A stretch of DNA of 64,000 bases, taken from Anaerolineae bacterium. Its GTDB lineage: Bacteria; Chloroflexota; Anaerolineae; Anaerolineales; Anaerolineaceae. The stretch is from assembly GCA_011176685.1 (NCBI GenBank), contig DUED01000011.1, positions 1 to 64,000 of the forward strand. The letters run 5' to 3'. The translations under genes and the position numbers were made by a program. This document shows positions 42,471 through 51,460 of the stretch, piece by piece. Position 1 is the stretch's first letter. Each line of letters starts with the position of its first letter. Below the pieces are notes generated by a model, which was given only the letters and a program-made list of their open reading frames with translations, made no database searches and had not been told where the DNA came from.

Positions 42471-43235
42471 ATGCCTATAAATAAGCGTTTAAAAAATATT
42501 CTTGAAATATTGGAAAATGAGGAAGGCTCCCGAGTAGCTGATCTTAGTAGACAGCTTAATGTTAGTGAAGCAACCATACGTCGAGATCTGCATGCCCTTG
42601 AAGTTGAAAATAAGATTAAACGGGTTCATGGGGGCGCCATTCTGACCGAGCGGTCGCCATTTGAACCTCCTATTCACAAGAGAATACGACAATATGAACG
42701 TGAAAAACAAGCCATCGGAAGAGAAACAGCAACCTTGATTGCAAATGGGGAAACAGTATTTTTGGGATCTGGAACAACAACCTTAGAGGTAGCCAAGCAT
42801 CTTAATAATAGAGAGAATCTGTCATTAATAACCAATTCTTTGCTGGTAGCCCAACTATTGGCAACCTCTGGTTTCATTAATTTAATTTTTCTGGGTGGAT
42901 TTTTACGTTCTAGTGAGCTTTCCTTTATTGGGCATATCACTGAACAAGCAATCAGTGAAGTAAGAGTGGATAAGATTGTCATTGGAATTCCGGCAATTGA
43001 CGTAAAAGTCGGTCTGACAAATGACTATTTGCCAGAAGTCAGAACAGACCGAGCAATTTTGAGTATGAGCGATAAATTAATCGTAGTGGCTGATCACACC
43101 AAGTTTGGAAAAATTGCGTCTGCTTATCTTGCACCAATAACCCGCATCACTACTTTGGTGACTGATAAACAAACTGATTCAGATACATTGGATCGAATAC
43201 GGGCTGAGGGTATTGAAGTTATTATCGCAACATAA
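42471..43235 (+). CDS. DeoR-family transcriptional regulator of the sugar locus
   Basis: 254 residues. N-terminal winged HTH with the family signature RVADLSRQLNVSEATIRRDLHALE and the following RVHGGAI. The C-terminal sugar-phosphate-sensing domain has the isomerase-like GSGTTTLEVAKHL and FLGGFLRSSELSFIG. Such repressors are released by a phosphorylated intermediate of the pathway they control. It is divergent from the GH4-SIS-PfkB-URO-D-GatZ operon and is followed by the transporter genes. Confidence 0.92.
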   Translation: MPINKRLKNILEILENEEGSRVADLSRQLNVSEATIRRDLHALEVENKIKRVHGGAILTERSPFEPPIHKRIRQYEREKQAIGRETATLIANGETVFLGSGTTTLEVAKHLNNRENLSLITNSLLVAQLLATSGFINLIFLGGFLRSSELSFIGHITEQAISEVRVDKIVIGIPAIDVKVGLTNDYLPEVRTDRAILSMSDKLIVVADHTKFGKIASAYLAPITRITTLVTDKQTDSDTLDRIRAEGIEVIIAT

Positions 43236-43340
43236 AAGGGTAATTCTTAATTGAATTAATTTGGAATAAACAATGGAGGTGCTTATCGAATAAAATTTGA
43301 TTAGACCTAAGGATGATAAATAAAAAAAATAAAAAGGAGT

Positions 43341-44432
43341 ATGAAGATGTTCAAAATTAAAAACCTGCTTTACATTTTATTAATTGTGGCGCTACTATCG
43401 GCATGTGCGCCAGAAGCTGCACCGGTTGCAGAAGCACCGGCTGAGGCACAAGCAGAAGAGCCAGCTGAAGAACCAGAAGCGGAAGAAAAGCAACTTACCT
43501 ATTGTCACATCACACCCGGACCGGATACTTGGTACAAACGAGTCGCTGAAGGATTTGAATTTGGGGGTTCCTTGGATGGAGTTGATATAATTGTTGTAAA
43601 CTCCGATTATGATGTTGAAAAAGAGCTTCAGAACATTGAGTATTGTGTTAACCAGGGCGTGGACGGTATATTGGTATTCTCATTCAATGAGAATGGCGCT
43701 CGCCTGGCTGCCAAAGCCGGTCAGGATGCGGGCATCCCAGTTGTGGCTGCGGATAGCGTTGGCTCCGTGCAGGAAGCTGGTCAGGAAATTGTGGCTGAAG
43801 TTGACTTTGACTGGACCGAAATGGGTGAAGTTACCGCGACCTGGATGGCTGAGAATCACCCTGGCAAGGATTTTGTGCATATCACAGGCAACTTTACATC
43901 AGTCCCAATGATAAAAATCAACGAGGCCATTCTGAACAAATCTGAAGAGCTTGGAAAGAACAAGAGATTAGACATCCGCGAAGGAAAATTTAATCCAGAG
44001 GTAGCTCTTGCGGCTGCCGAAGACTTATTGCAGTCCGGGCTCGATTTTGAGATTTTCTATGTTGCTGATGAAGATACGGGGGCTTCAGTTATGAGAATGC
44101 TTAAAGATAAGGACCTTTTAAACAACCCATATATCGTCGTTTCTGAAAATGGTTCGCCTGTAGGTATAGAGTTGATAAAAAGTGGTGATCTTGCCTTTAC
44201 CATCAGCAGCTCCCCTGGCTGGGAAGGTTATATTGCTTATCTTGCGCTGCACAATTATGTAGTTGGTGCTTCAGATGAAATAAACCAGCATATTTTCCTG
44301 CCGACCATTGCGATTTCAGAGGAAAACATTGATGATCCCATGGTTGTTGTGCCGTGGGAAGTCACACCAGATGTCTTCGAATTGCTAACGGAAAATTATT
44401 TCACCGAATTACTCGCATATCGAAATCAGTAA
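43341..44432 (+). CDS. Ribose-type sugar ABC transporter substrate-binding lipoprotein
   Basis: 363 residues. Lipobox LLSAC (Cys22), then an Ala/Glu/Pro linker (about 23-50) and a type I periplasmic-binding fold of the RbsB/galactose family (VDGILVFSFNENGARLAAKAGQDAGIPVVAADS). It captures a mono- or small oligosaccharide, probably the galactoside or amino sugar processed by the neighbouring enzymes. AAGGAG lies 6 bases before the ATG. Confidence 0.9.
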   Translation: MKMFKIKNLLYILLIVALLSACAPEAAPVAEAPAEAQAEEPAEEPEAEEKQLTYCHITPGPDTWYKRVAEGFEFGGSLDGVDIIVVNSDYDVEKELQNIEYCVNQGVDGILVFSFNENGARLAAKAGQDAGIPVVAADSVGSVQEAGQEIVAEVDFDWTEMGEVTATWMAENHPGKDFVHITGNFTSVPMIKINEAILNKSEELGKNKRLDIREGKFNPEVALAAAEDLLQSGLDFEIFYVADEDTGASVMRMLKDKDLLNNPYIVVSENGSPVGIELIKSGDLAFTISSSPGWEGYIAYLALHNYVVGASDEINQHIFLPTIAISEENIDDPMVVVPWEVTPDVFELLTENYFTELLAYRNQ

Positions 44433-44448
44433 TAACAATAATATATTA

Positions 44449-44476
44449 ATCCTGAGGGGGGTCTCCCCCTCAGGAT
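44449..44476 (+). promoter_or_regulatory. Perfect 12-bp stem-loop between binding-protein and ATPase genes
   Basis: ATCCTGAGGGGG (44449-44460) and CCCCCTCAGGAT (44465-44476) pair completely around the tetraloop GTCT. No T-run follows. It lies in the 77-base gap after the binding-protein gene, the same place as the liv hairpin, and probably limits read-through into, or decay back from, the ATPase and permease part of the mRNA. Confidence 0.82.
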
Positions 44477-44509
44477 ATGGTCATTATGAGGATATCTTGA
44501 GGTGATGCA

Positions 44510-45997
44510 TTGGCCAGCAAAAAACTTTTGCTTACTTTAGATAGAATTACTAAGGATTTCCCTGGTACTCGCGCATTGGATGATGTTACCTTTGACCTAT
44601 ATGCTGGTGAGGTCCATTGCCTGGTTGGTGAAAATGGCGCAGGGAAGTCTACCCTTATTAAGATTCTTTCCGGAGCAGAAAAACCAGATAAGGGAGAATT
44701 AATACTTTTTGGAAAAAGTTATTCTCAATTTACAACATCTCAAGCAATTAATTTTAAGATCGCTACAATCTATCAAGAGGTTGATTTAGTAGATTCACTA
44801 ACTGTTGCTGATAATGTCTTTTTAGGGGGTGAATTGCGCAATATGTTTGGAATAATCGATCAAAAAAGGCAGGAAATAAGCGCAGCGGAAATTATGGAAC
44901 GTCTAAAAATTAAAATATCCCCCGCTGTTTTGGTAGCAGATTTATCACCCGCGGATAGACAAATTTTACAAATTGTAAAAGCAATTCACAGAGATGCCAA
45001 AATTATGGTGATGGATGAACCAACCTCTTCTTTGGGATTTGAAGAAACCAGGGCGCTCATGGATTTAATTCGCGAGCTGACATCTGAGGGAATAGGTATT
45101 ATATATATATCTCATTATCTACAGGAAGTTACAGAAATAGGGGATCGCATAACTGTCTTAAAAGATGGAAAATTGGTTAACACATATAAAAAATCAACCT
45201 TCTCTACCAAGACCTTAATTCGAGATATGGTTGGGCGCAATGCAGATGAATTCTTCTACAAAGAAGAAATACCCATTAAGGAAGAAGCCCTTAACGTTAA
45301 TCATTACTCCAAAGGTGATCGTGTTCAAGATGTATCATTCACTGTTCGAGAAGGAGAAATCTTTGGGATTGGTGGAATTGTTGGATCTGGGCGTTCTGAA
45401 CTGGCCGCATTGATTTTCGGTGCCGATAAAAAAGAAGACGGTGAATTGATCCTTAAAGGCAGGAAAATTACTCCAAGTAATCCAAAGCAAGCTATTCGTC
45501 ATGGTATTTGCATGATTACTGAAGATCGAAAAGAGACTGGTTTATTTTTGGATAGACCAGTTGTGGAGAACATTGAAATTGTAAATAACGAACTCAACAC
45601 ATTCTTAATCAATCTATCAACTGAAAAAAACCATGTTTCAGGGATAGTAGAAAGTTTAAATATATACCTTTCTAGTATTAAACAGGATATTGATAGTGTA
45701 AGTGGGGGCAATCAGCAAAAATGCATTCTGGGACGATGGTTGACAACCAATGCTGATTTATTCATCTTTGATGAACCCACCAAAGGGGTTGACGTTGGGG
45801 CAAAACAGGAGGTCTATAAAATTATTAGCAACCTTTCAAAACAAGGAAAGATGATTATTCTTATTTCTTCAGATATGCCTGAGTTGATCTCAATGAGTGA
45901 TCGTATTGGAGTCATACGGGAAGGTGCTATGGTTTCTATAATGTCAAAATCAGAAGTAACAGAACAAAAATTAATTAAAGAGTATCTTGGTTATTAA
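44510..45997 (+). CDS. Ribose-type sugar ABC transporter ATP-binding protein (two fused nucleotide-binding domains)
   Basis: 495 residues, RbsA/MglA architecture. The first half has Walker A GENGAGKSTLIKIL and the degenerate signature LSPADRQILQIVKAI. The second half has the P-loop variant GIVGSGRSELAALIFG without Lys, and an intact signature SGGNQQKCILGRWL. TTG start with GAGGTGAT six bases upstream. It powers the permease encoded next. Confidence 0.93.
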   Translation: MASKKLLLTLDRITKDFPGTRALDDVTFDLYAGEVHCLVGENGAGKSTLIKILSGAEKPDKGELILFGKSYSQFTTSQAINFKIATIYQEVDLVDSLTVADNVFLGGELRNMFGIIDQKRQEISAAEIMERLKIKISPAVLVADLSPADRQILQIVKAIHRDAKIMVMDEPTSSLGFEETRALMDLIRELTSEGIGIIYISHYLQEVTEIGDRITVLKDGKLVNTYKKSTFSTKTLIRDMVGRNADEFFYKEEIPIKEEALNVNHYSKGDRVQDVSFTVREGEIFGIGGIVGSGRSELAALIFGADKKEDGELILKGRKITPSNPKQAIRHGICMITEDRKETGLFLDRPVVENIEIVNNELNTFLINLSTEKNHVSGIVESLNIYLSSIKQDIDSVSGGNQQKCILGRWLTTNADLFIFDEPTKGVDVGAKQEVYKIISNLSKQGKMIILISSDMPELISMSDRIGVIREGAMVSIMSKSEVTEQKLIKEYLGY

Positions 45998-46022
45998 TTA
46001 GTTAGAATGAGAGGTCTTATCG

Positions 46023-47024
46023 GTGAATGATTTAGAAAAACCACAAGATAAAATAAAAAAACCAAGTGTTAACAAGAAAGTACTTGGAAACTTAATAAAG
46101 AATCAATGGTTCTTACTGTTATTCGTTGTCATCATGATCGTAGTTTTTACCGGAGTTAAAAATCCGCGCTTTTATAATAAGGATAATCTGTTAAATATCC
46201 TCGATCAAATATCAGTGCTGGGTTTGGTATCAGCAGGCGCAACTATCTTGATTATTTCGGGAAATTTTGATATTTCTGTTGGATCCATTATCGGTTTATC
46301 AACATGCATTATGTCCATCTTGATTAATAAGAATGTGAGCGAATTTAATGCATCTATCATCGGTATAATAGTGTGTATTCTTTGTTCCAGTCTAAATGGG
46401 TTTTTCACAGTTCTATTTAGAACACCATCTTTTATAATCTCTCTGGCAATGATGGGTGTATACCATGGCATTGCGCTATCAATAACCGGTGGCATTATAC
46501 AAACTATTTATGGAAAAATGGAAGGTATTGCAGGCACGAGATTATTTGATATTTTACCGCTTTTATTTTTTATCAGTATTGCAGGGTATCTGCTTGTGCA
46601 CATAATATTAAAATATACTCAACTAGGTCGACGAATTTTCGCAGTTGGTAATAACCCAAGAGCAGCGTTTCTGGTTGGTATAAATGTCGATCTGAATAGA
46701 ATAATTTTCTTTGCCATTAATGGCTTCCTGGTTGGTATTGCCGCGGTTCTAATCTTATCCCGGCTGGGGGCTGCTCTTCCTTCCACGGGATCCGGACTTG
46801 AATTACGCGCTATTGGCTCTGTTGTAATTGGCGGTGTGCCGATTACAGGCGGGCTTGGCAATGTATTAGGGACATTTTTTGGTGTTCTATTAATGGGCGT
46901 GATTTCAAATAGCCTTAATATGTTGCGTGTAAACCCTTATCTGCAAGAAGTATTTTATGGCTTATTGATCATCCTGGCGGTTGCAGTCAGTTCAATACGA
47001 TACCGATGGTTTGGTGCAAAGTAA
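46023..47024 (+). CDS. Ribose-type sugar ABC transporter permease
   Basis: 333 residues with about eight to ten membrane spans, RbsC family. Hallmarks are ATILIISGNFDISVGSIIGLS and the cytoplasmic-loop block AVGNNPRAAFLVGIN, followed by IGGVPITGGLGNVLG. GTG start after GAGAGG. It ends 16 bases before the second GH4 gene. Confidence 0.93.
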   Translation: MNDLEKPQDKIKKPSVNKKVLGNLIKNQWFLLLFVVIMIVVFTGVKNPRFYNKDNLLNILDQISVLGLVSAGATILIISGNFDISVGSIIGLSTCIMSILINKNVSEFNASIIGIIVCILCSSLNGFFTVLFRTPSFIISLAMMGVYHGIALSITGGIIQTIYGKMEGIAGTRLFDILPLLFFISIAGYLLVHIILKYTQLGRRIFAVGNNPRAAFLVGINVDLNRIIFFAINGFLVGIAAVLILSRLGAALPSTGSGLELRAIGSVVIGGVPITGGLGNVLGTFFGVLLMGVISNSLNMLRVNPYLQEVFYGLLIILAVAVSSIRYRWFGAK

Positions 47025-47040
47025 AAATTGGAGGTTTATT

Positions 47041-48447
47041 ATGAAAATATCGATTATTGGAGCAGGCAGTATTGTCTTTTCTAAAACGATCATGCTTGAT
47101 ATTCTGGCGAGTGGACTGGAAAGCATTAATTTTTGTTTGATGGATTTGTCTGAGGAAAGATTAACTTATGTTAAACGTTTCGCTGACAGAGTTATCAAAG
47201 GTAACGGATTATCCGCTGAAGTTGTTACTACGACAGACCGTCGGGAGGCGGTCCGCGATGCTGATTATGTCATTTCCACCTTTCAGATTGGTGGACTAAA
47301 GACAATTATCCAGGATTATGAAATTCCAATGAAATATGGCGTGGATCAATGTATCGGCGATACGCTCAGCCCGGGTGGGATTTTTAGAGCTTTGCGCAGT
47401 ATACCTGTGACCTTGGATCTTGCTAGTGATATTGACGAATTAAGCCCAAAAGCTTTATTACTCAATTATGTCAATCCAATGTCAATGGTTTGTTACGCGT
47501 TGGGTAAAACAGCAGTTAATTTTGTCGGGCTTTGTCATGGTGTGCAAGTTTCGTTGGATCTTATTGCTAGTTACTGTGATGTCCCAAAGCACGAGATTAA
47601 TTTCCTTAATGCCGGGATCAATCACATGGGCTGGTTTTTAAAACTGGAACATAACGGTAAGAATCTCTACCCACTATTACGGGAAAGATTTGAAAAGCCC
47701 GAATATTACGCCAATGAAAAGGTACGTGGTGAAGTGTTCCGACAATTTGGCTACTTCATGACTGAATCAACCGGACATCTCTCAGAATACCTGCCATATT
47801 TTCGGAAGAATAAAAAAGCATTGGATTTGTATTGTAACGAACCCGCCTTTGGGGGTGAAAGTGGGGCACATGTTAAATGGTCAAAAACAGTCGCAAAAAA
47901 TATTGCTAAGGGTGACATATTAAAAGATGAACCTTCAACGCTTCCCGAACGTAGTGTTGAATATGGATCGTATGTCATTGAAGCCATAGAAACGAATCAT
48001 CCCTTCCATTTTCAAGGGAATGTCATCAACAACGGGATGATCACAAATTTACCTTATGATAGTTGTGTTGAAATTCCAGTCTTTGCTGATGCGAATGGTC
48101 TTCAAAAAGTGTTTGTTGGCAATCTGCCAACTCAATGTGCGGCATTAAATATGACCAATATTAATGTGCACCGTTTGACAGTTGAAGCTTCATTGTCTGG
48201 AGATACAGAAGGAATTGTCCATGCTTGCGCGCTTGATCCTCTCACCAGCGCGGTATTAACATTGAAAGAAATTCGCGAAATGGCAAGCGAAATGCTTGAA
48301 TCACAAAAACAATGGCTGCCGCAATTTACAGGGAAAACAATCACTCCAAAGCCAACCATTTCTATTCCAGAAAATCTGACTAGGGCAGAAGTTCCTGTGG
48401 ACCCTGCGCTTGCGATTGCCCATCAGTTTAGTAAATTAGTTAAGTAG
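47041..48447 (+). CDS. Glycoside hydrolase family 4, alpha-galactosidase (MelA)-like
   Basis: 468 residues from ATG 47041, preceded by GGAGG. A frame open 20 codons further up overlaps the permease. NAD loop ISIIGAGSIVFSKTIMLDIL, Mn-binding Cys in FVGLCHGVQ (near 172) and His in AGINHMGWFL (near 203). DTLSPGGIFRALRS is also typical of MelA. It is a cytoplasmic enzyme that would hydrolyse the imported galactoside. Last gene of the transporter operon. Confidence 0.88.
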   Translation: MKISIIGAGSIVFSKTIMLDILASGLESINFCLMDLSEERLTYVKRFADRVIKGNGLSAEVVTTTDRREAVRDADYVISTFQIGGLKTIIQDYEIPMKYGVDQCIGDTLSPGGIFRALRSIPVTLDLASDIDELSPKALLLNYVNPMSMVCYALGKTAVNFVGLCHGVQVSLDLIASYCDVPKHEINFLNAGINHMGWFLKLEHNGKNLYPLLRERFEKPEYYANEKVRGEVFRQFGYFMTESTGHLSEYLPYFRKNKKALDLYCNEPAFGGESGAHVKWSKTVAKNIAKGDILKDEPSTLPERSVEYGSYVIEAIETNHPFHFQGNVINNGMITNLPYDSCVEIPVFADANGLQKVFVGNLPTQCAALNMTNINVHRLTVEASLSGDTEGIVHACALDPLTSAVLTLKEIREMASEMLESQKQWLPQFTGKTITPKPTISIPENLTRAEVPVDPALAIAHQFSKLVK

Positions 48448-48889
48448 CGCTGCGCGTCTGATGGACGCTATCAGATCAGGAGAATTTTTACAGGCAAGAA
48501 ATTAATACATTTTTAGAATCAGCATCTTCATTATAGATTTACCATAAATAAAATGTCATATGTTTAATATGATGGTTGAATCTGATAATTTTTTATGACT
48601 TAATCATTAATAGAACTTTAATTTTGGGTATAAAACCAAAATCGTTATCAGAAATAATTGACAATTTTAATTATAAAAAATATTATTATTCAAGGATAGG
48701 CTCCTTTTATGGCGCAATATAGGTGCAAATAAAAGTGAGACTAGGTGCAACTGACTCATAATCAGTACGCTGATCTTAAAGTTCGATAAACCTGTTTAAC
48801 TTTACTTCACCAGGCTTTGGGTAAGAAATTCAAGCGTACCATATGCACCAACTAACATTTTTCTATGCAATCGATTCGTTTCAAAGGAA

Positions 48890-48998
48890 CGAATATCCTT
48901 TCAACTGTTCAACTGTCGGGTTTTGTCGGAGCTCTCTGCAAGAGCAGAGAGCGGAGATGCCTCATCAACTGCGGCGTCAAGCCGCGGTAAGATTAGGC
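48890..48998 (+). repeat. Hairpin-rich intergenic repeat, copy B
   Basis: Inverted relative to copy A at 35413-35536. The matching core begins AACTGTCGGG (48911) and ends at GATTAGGC (48998). CTCTCTGC-AAGA-GCAGAG and GCGGC-GTCAA-GCCGC are strong hairpins. Copy B lacks about nine bases present in copy A inside the GTCGG motif. The two copies bracket the galactoside/amino-sugar locus. Confidence 0.8.
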
Positions 48999-49107
48999 GC
49001 GGAAGTCGTTTGCAAAGAGCAAAGGGTGGAGACGTGTACAGAGCGTAGCGTGGTATACCATGCCTGCGGCGATATCTCGGAGATCTCTGCAAGAGCAGAG
49101 GGTAGGG
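48931..49107 (+). repeat. Three hairpin units spaced about 75 bases
   Basis: The palindromic motif CTCTGCAAGAGCAGAG and its variant TTTGCAAAGAGCAAAG recur with TGCA at 48937, 49011 and 49088, steps of 74 and 77 bases. Each is followed by a purine-rich GxGxxGxxGAGA-like stretch in two of three units. The units differ between hairpins, so it is not a CRISPR array. More likely it is a cluster of REP/MITE-like palindromes. Confidence 0.55.
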
Positions 49108-49206
49108 TATAAAACCTTTAGCAATTGACCTCTCTCCTTGAATACCTTTGCGATTATTCTTGCATTAAATGAAATATTGACGCACCAGACCTTACCTGCA
49201 AGAAAC

Positions 49207-49236
49207 TTGCTTGAACATCTGCGCTTATGATAGAAT
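49207..49236 (+). promoter_or_regulatory. Putative promoter of the rhamnose-isomerase-type gene
   Basis: TTGCTT (49207-49212) and TAGAAT (49231-49236) with an 18-base spacer, about 70 bases upstream of the ATG. Moderate match. Confidence 0.4.
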
Positions 49237-49305
49237 GATTTTCAACCAGTCAGTTACCAGATTGACAACGATTTCTATGTTAAATATCAACTTTGAGAGG
49301 GAGCA

Positions 49306-50550
49306 ATGAGCAGTCACACTAAGTCTTACCAATTCTTATCTGAAAATTTAGTTAAGCAAGGTTTTGACCTGCAAAAGGTCAAAGCGGTATTGAAAACGCA
49401 AGCCATCGAAACGCCCAGTTGGGCTTTTGCTAACAGCGGCACACGCTTTGGCACCTTCCCCTGGCCAGGCGCAGCGGTAACCACCCGCCATAAACTGGAT
49501 GACGCCGCCATGGTGCACAAGATGACCGGCATTGCCCCTTCGGTGGCAGTGCATATTCCCTGGGACGTGCCCGAAGATGGCGACTATAATGGCATGCGCC
49601 AGTATGCCGGGAGCCAGGGCATCCGCATCGGTGCAGTGAACTCCAACGTATTTCAGGATTATGGATACAAACTAGGTTCCATTGCTCACCCGGATGCCAA
49701 GGTCCAGAAAAAAGCCGTTGATCACATGCTTGAGTGCTGCGAAATCATGACCAAGGTCAACAGCACCATTCTCTCATTATGGTTCGCTGATGGCACTAAC
49801 TATGCCGGCCAGGATAACCTGCGTACACGCAAGCAGCGCATTGAGCTCAATCTGCAAGAAGTCTATAAACACCTGCCCAAGGGCAGCCGCGCCCTGATAG
49901 AGTATAAATTTTTCGAGCCGGCTTTTTACAGCACCGATATCCCCGATTGGGGCACCGCCTACATGCTAGCGAAAAAGCTGGGCGACCAGGCGCAGGTACT
50001 GATTGACCTGGGACACCACCCGCTGGGAACTAATATCGAGCAGATAGTCGCTTTTCTACTGGATGAGGGCAAGATGGGCGGTTTCCACTTCAACGACCAC
50101 CGCTATGCTGATGACGACCTGATGGTGGGCAGCGTTAATCCATTTGGGCTTTTCCTGATTTACGATGCAATTGTGTCAGCGCAGCAAAGCGGCGAGCATC
50201 CCGCCAGCGAAACCGCTAACAACATTGCCTATATGATTGACCAGTCTCACAACATTGAGGGTAAAGTTGGGCCCATGATCCATTCAGTGCTTAACTGCCA
50301 GGAAGCATTCGCCAAAGCCCTGCTGGTGCCTCGCGATAAACTGCACGATGCACAGATGGCTGGCGATGTGCTGGGTGCTCACCGCATTTTAGTGAATGCC
50401 TCCAAGCGTGACGTTGAACCCCTGCTGGCGCAAGTACGTGAGGAAATGGGTGTGCCGCTAGATCCCATTGCAGCTTACTTCCAATCTGGCTATGAGGAAA
50501 AAGTAAGCAAAGAGCGCGTATATAAAAAATCAGGCAGCGGTTATCAGTAA
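49306..50550 (+). CDS. L-rhamnose isomerase-like sugar isomerase (RhaI type)
   Basis: 414 residues, a metal-dependent TIM-barrel ketol isomerase of the Pseudomonas stutzeri RhaI/Bacillus type rather than E. coli RhaA. Characteristic blocks are [29 protein letters not shown], the metal ligands in [13 protein letters not shown] (Glu), [13 protein letters not shown] (Asp/His) and [19 protein letters not shown] (His/Asp). GAGAGGGAG precedes the ATG. It probably interconverts L-rhamnose and L-rhamnulose, but these enzymes are promiscuous. It is followed by an aldolase and a kinase gene. Confidence 0.88.
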   Translation: MSSHTKSYQFLSENLVKQGFDLQKVKAVLKTQAIETPSWAFANSGTRFGTFPWPGAAVTTRHKLDDAAMVHKMTGIAPSVAVHIPWDVPEDGDYNGMRQYAGSQGIRIGAVNSNVFQDYGYKLGSIAHPDAKVQKKAVDHMLECCEIMTKVNSTILSLWFADGTNYAGQDNLRTRKQRIELNLQEVYKHLPKGSRALIEYKFFEPAFYSTDIPDWGTAYMLAKKLGDQAQVLIDLGHHPLGTNIEQIVAFLLDEGKMGGFHFNDHRYADDDLMVGSVNPFGLFLIYDAIVSAQQSGEHPASETANNIAYMIDQSHNIEGKVGPMIHSVLNCQEAFAKALLVPRDKLHDAQMAGDVLGAHRILVNASKRDVEPLLAQVREEMGVPLDPIAAYFQSGYEEKVSKERVYKKSGSGYQ

Positions 50551-50577
50551 ACGTTAAAATAAGAAAGACCTCAAGTG

Positions 50578-50620
50578 GGGGCGCATCGCGGAGCACTCAG
50601 AAAGAGCGGCCATGCGCCTC
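50578..50620 (+). terminator. Probable terminator after the isomerase gene
   Basis: GGGGCGCAT (50578-50586) pairs with ATGCGCCTC (50612-50620, one G-U), with a long 25-base loop, followed by TTTATG. Strong stem but short T-run. Confidence 0.5.
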
Positions 50621-50773
50621 TTTATGTTAATTTCACCATGTTAGCATCCATACTTTCTCACTGGTGAATTCCTCTTGAAAGAATTATTGGCAGCTTGATT
50701 ATCGCTAAAATAGCAAATGATATAATCGCTCGTAATTAGAATCTATGAAAAATCAGAGTATTAGGATTAAATC

Positions 50774-51451
50774 ATGACAGACGAAGTTCAAGAAATGCGT
50801 AAAAAAATTTGTGAATTTGGCAAGTTAATGTTTGACCGCCATCTCACAGATACTGCTGGTGGAAATATCAGTGCTCGCGTTGGAAACCAAGTATGCATCA
50901 CGCCGCGTTACAGCGGGGCAAAATTCCAATGGCATCTACGCCCTGAACAAGTACTGGTAACTGATTTTCAAGGTAAGAAGCTGGAGGGCGAGGGGGAAAT
51001 TTCGCGCGAGTCAAAAGTGCATTACAAGCTCTATAATGAATTCCCTGAGGGAAACGGTATAGTACATGCCCATGCTAGCAACGTGATGGTCTTTTGTGCG
51101 GCTGGCATTCCTATTCCCCCAGTCATCGAAGCTACCTTGAAATTCGGCGAGATAGGTTTCAGCGATTTCTTTCCAGCACATTCCGCTGAGCTAGCGCGAT
51201 CAATTGCAGAAAAAATGCACCTCAAAGAAGATGCTCTCAAGAAACAGGCAGCCGCTGTCATGGCACCCTGGCATGGTTTGTTTGTGTTGGGGAAAGACAT
51301 CAGCGCCGCTTTTGACGCTATGGCACGCATTGATGGCAATGCTCGCATACTGCTGATGAGCTCTCTTTTGGAAAGCATCTATCAGGATGCCCCTGGCTTG
51401 CACAAGCGTATGCTGCAGCTTAAGACTCAAGCGGCAAAATATGGGAAATAA
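50774..51451 (+). CDS. Class II aldolase/adducin family protein (fuculose/rhamnulose-phosphate aldolase-like)
   Basis: 225 residues. Zinc-dependent aldolase fold with DTAGGNISARVG near the start, catalytic Glu in the ESKVHYKLYNEFPEGNGIVHAH region, the zinc His pair HAHASN (near 96-98), and a third His in APWHGLFVLGKDI. It would split a 6-deoxy-ketose-1-phosphate into DHAP and lactaldehyde. It has its own -10-like TATAAT at 50721-50726. The next gene starts 9 bases later. Confidence 0.85.
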   Translation: MTDEVQEMRKKICEFGKLMFDRHLTDTAGGNISARVGNQVCITPRYSGAKFQWHLRPEQVLVTDFQGKKLEGEGEISRESKVHYKLYNEFPEGNGIVHAHASNVMVFCAAGIPIPPVIEATLKFGEIGFSDFFPAHSAELARSIAEKMHLKEDALKKQAAAVMAPWHGLFVLGKDISAAFDAMARIDGNARILLMSSLLESIYQDAPGLHKRMLQLKTQAAKYGK

Positions 51452-51460
51452 AGGTGCTTG

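Larger units (their letters stand above)
48448..49305. other. Repeat-containing intergenic region
   Basis: About 860 bases with no convincing gene. The left part is very AT-rich. At 48750-48766 there is a tRNA-like anticodon stem-loop with CAT. From about 48890 to 49107 it contains repeat copy B and a row of hairpins. A probable promoter for the rhamnose-isomerase gene is at 49207-49236. Confidence 0.6.

Noticed and set aside
48931-49107. CRISPR array
   Set aside because: Only three palindromic units, not identical, with spacers of unequal sequence type and no cas genes in the window.
48843-49112. 89-codon frame over the repeat region
   Set aside because: It consists of the hairpin repeats themselves, has no ribosome site and no protein-like pattern.
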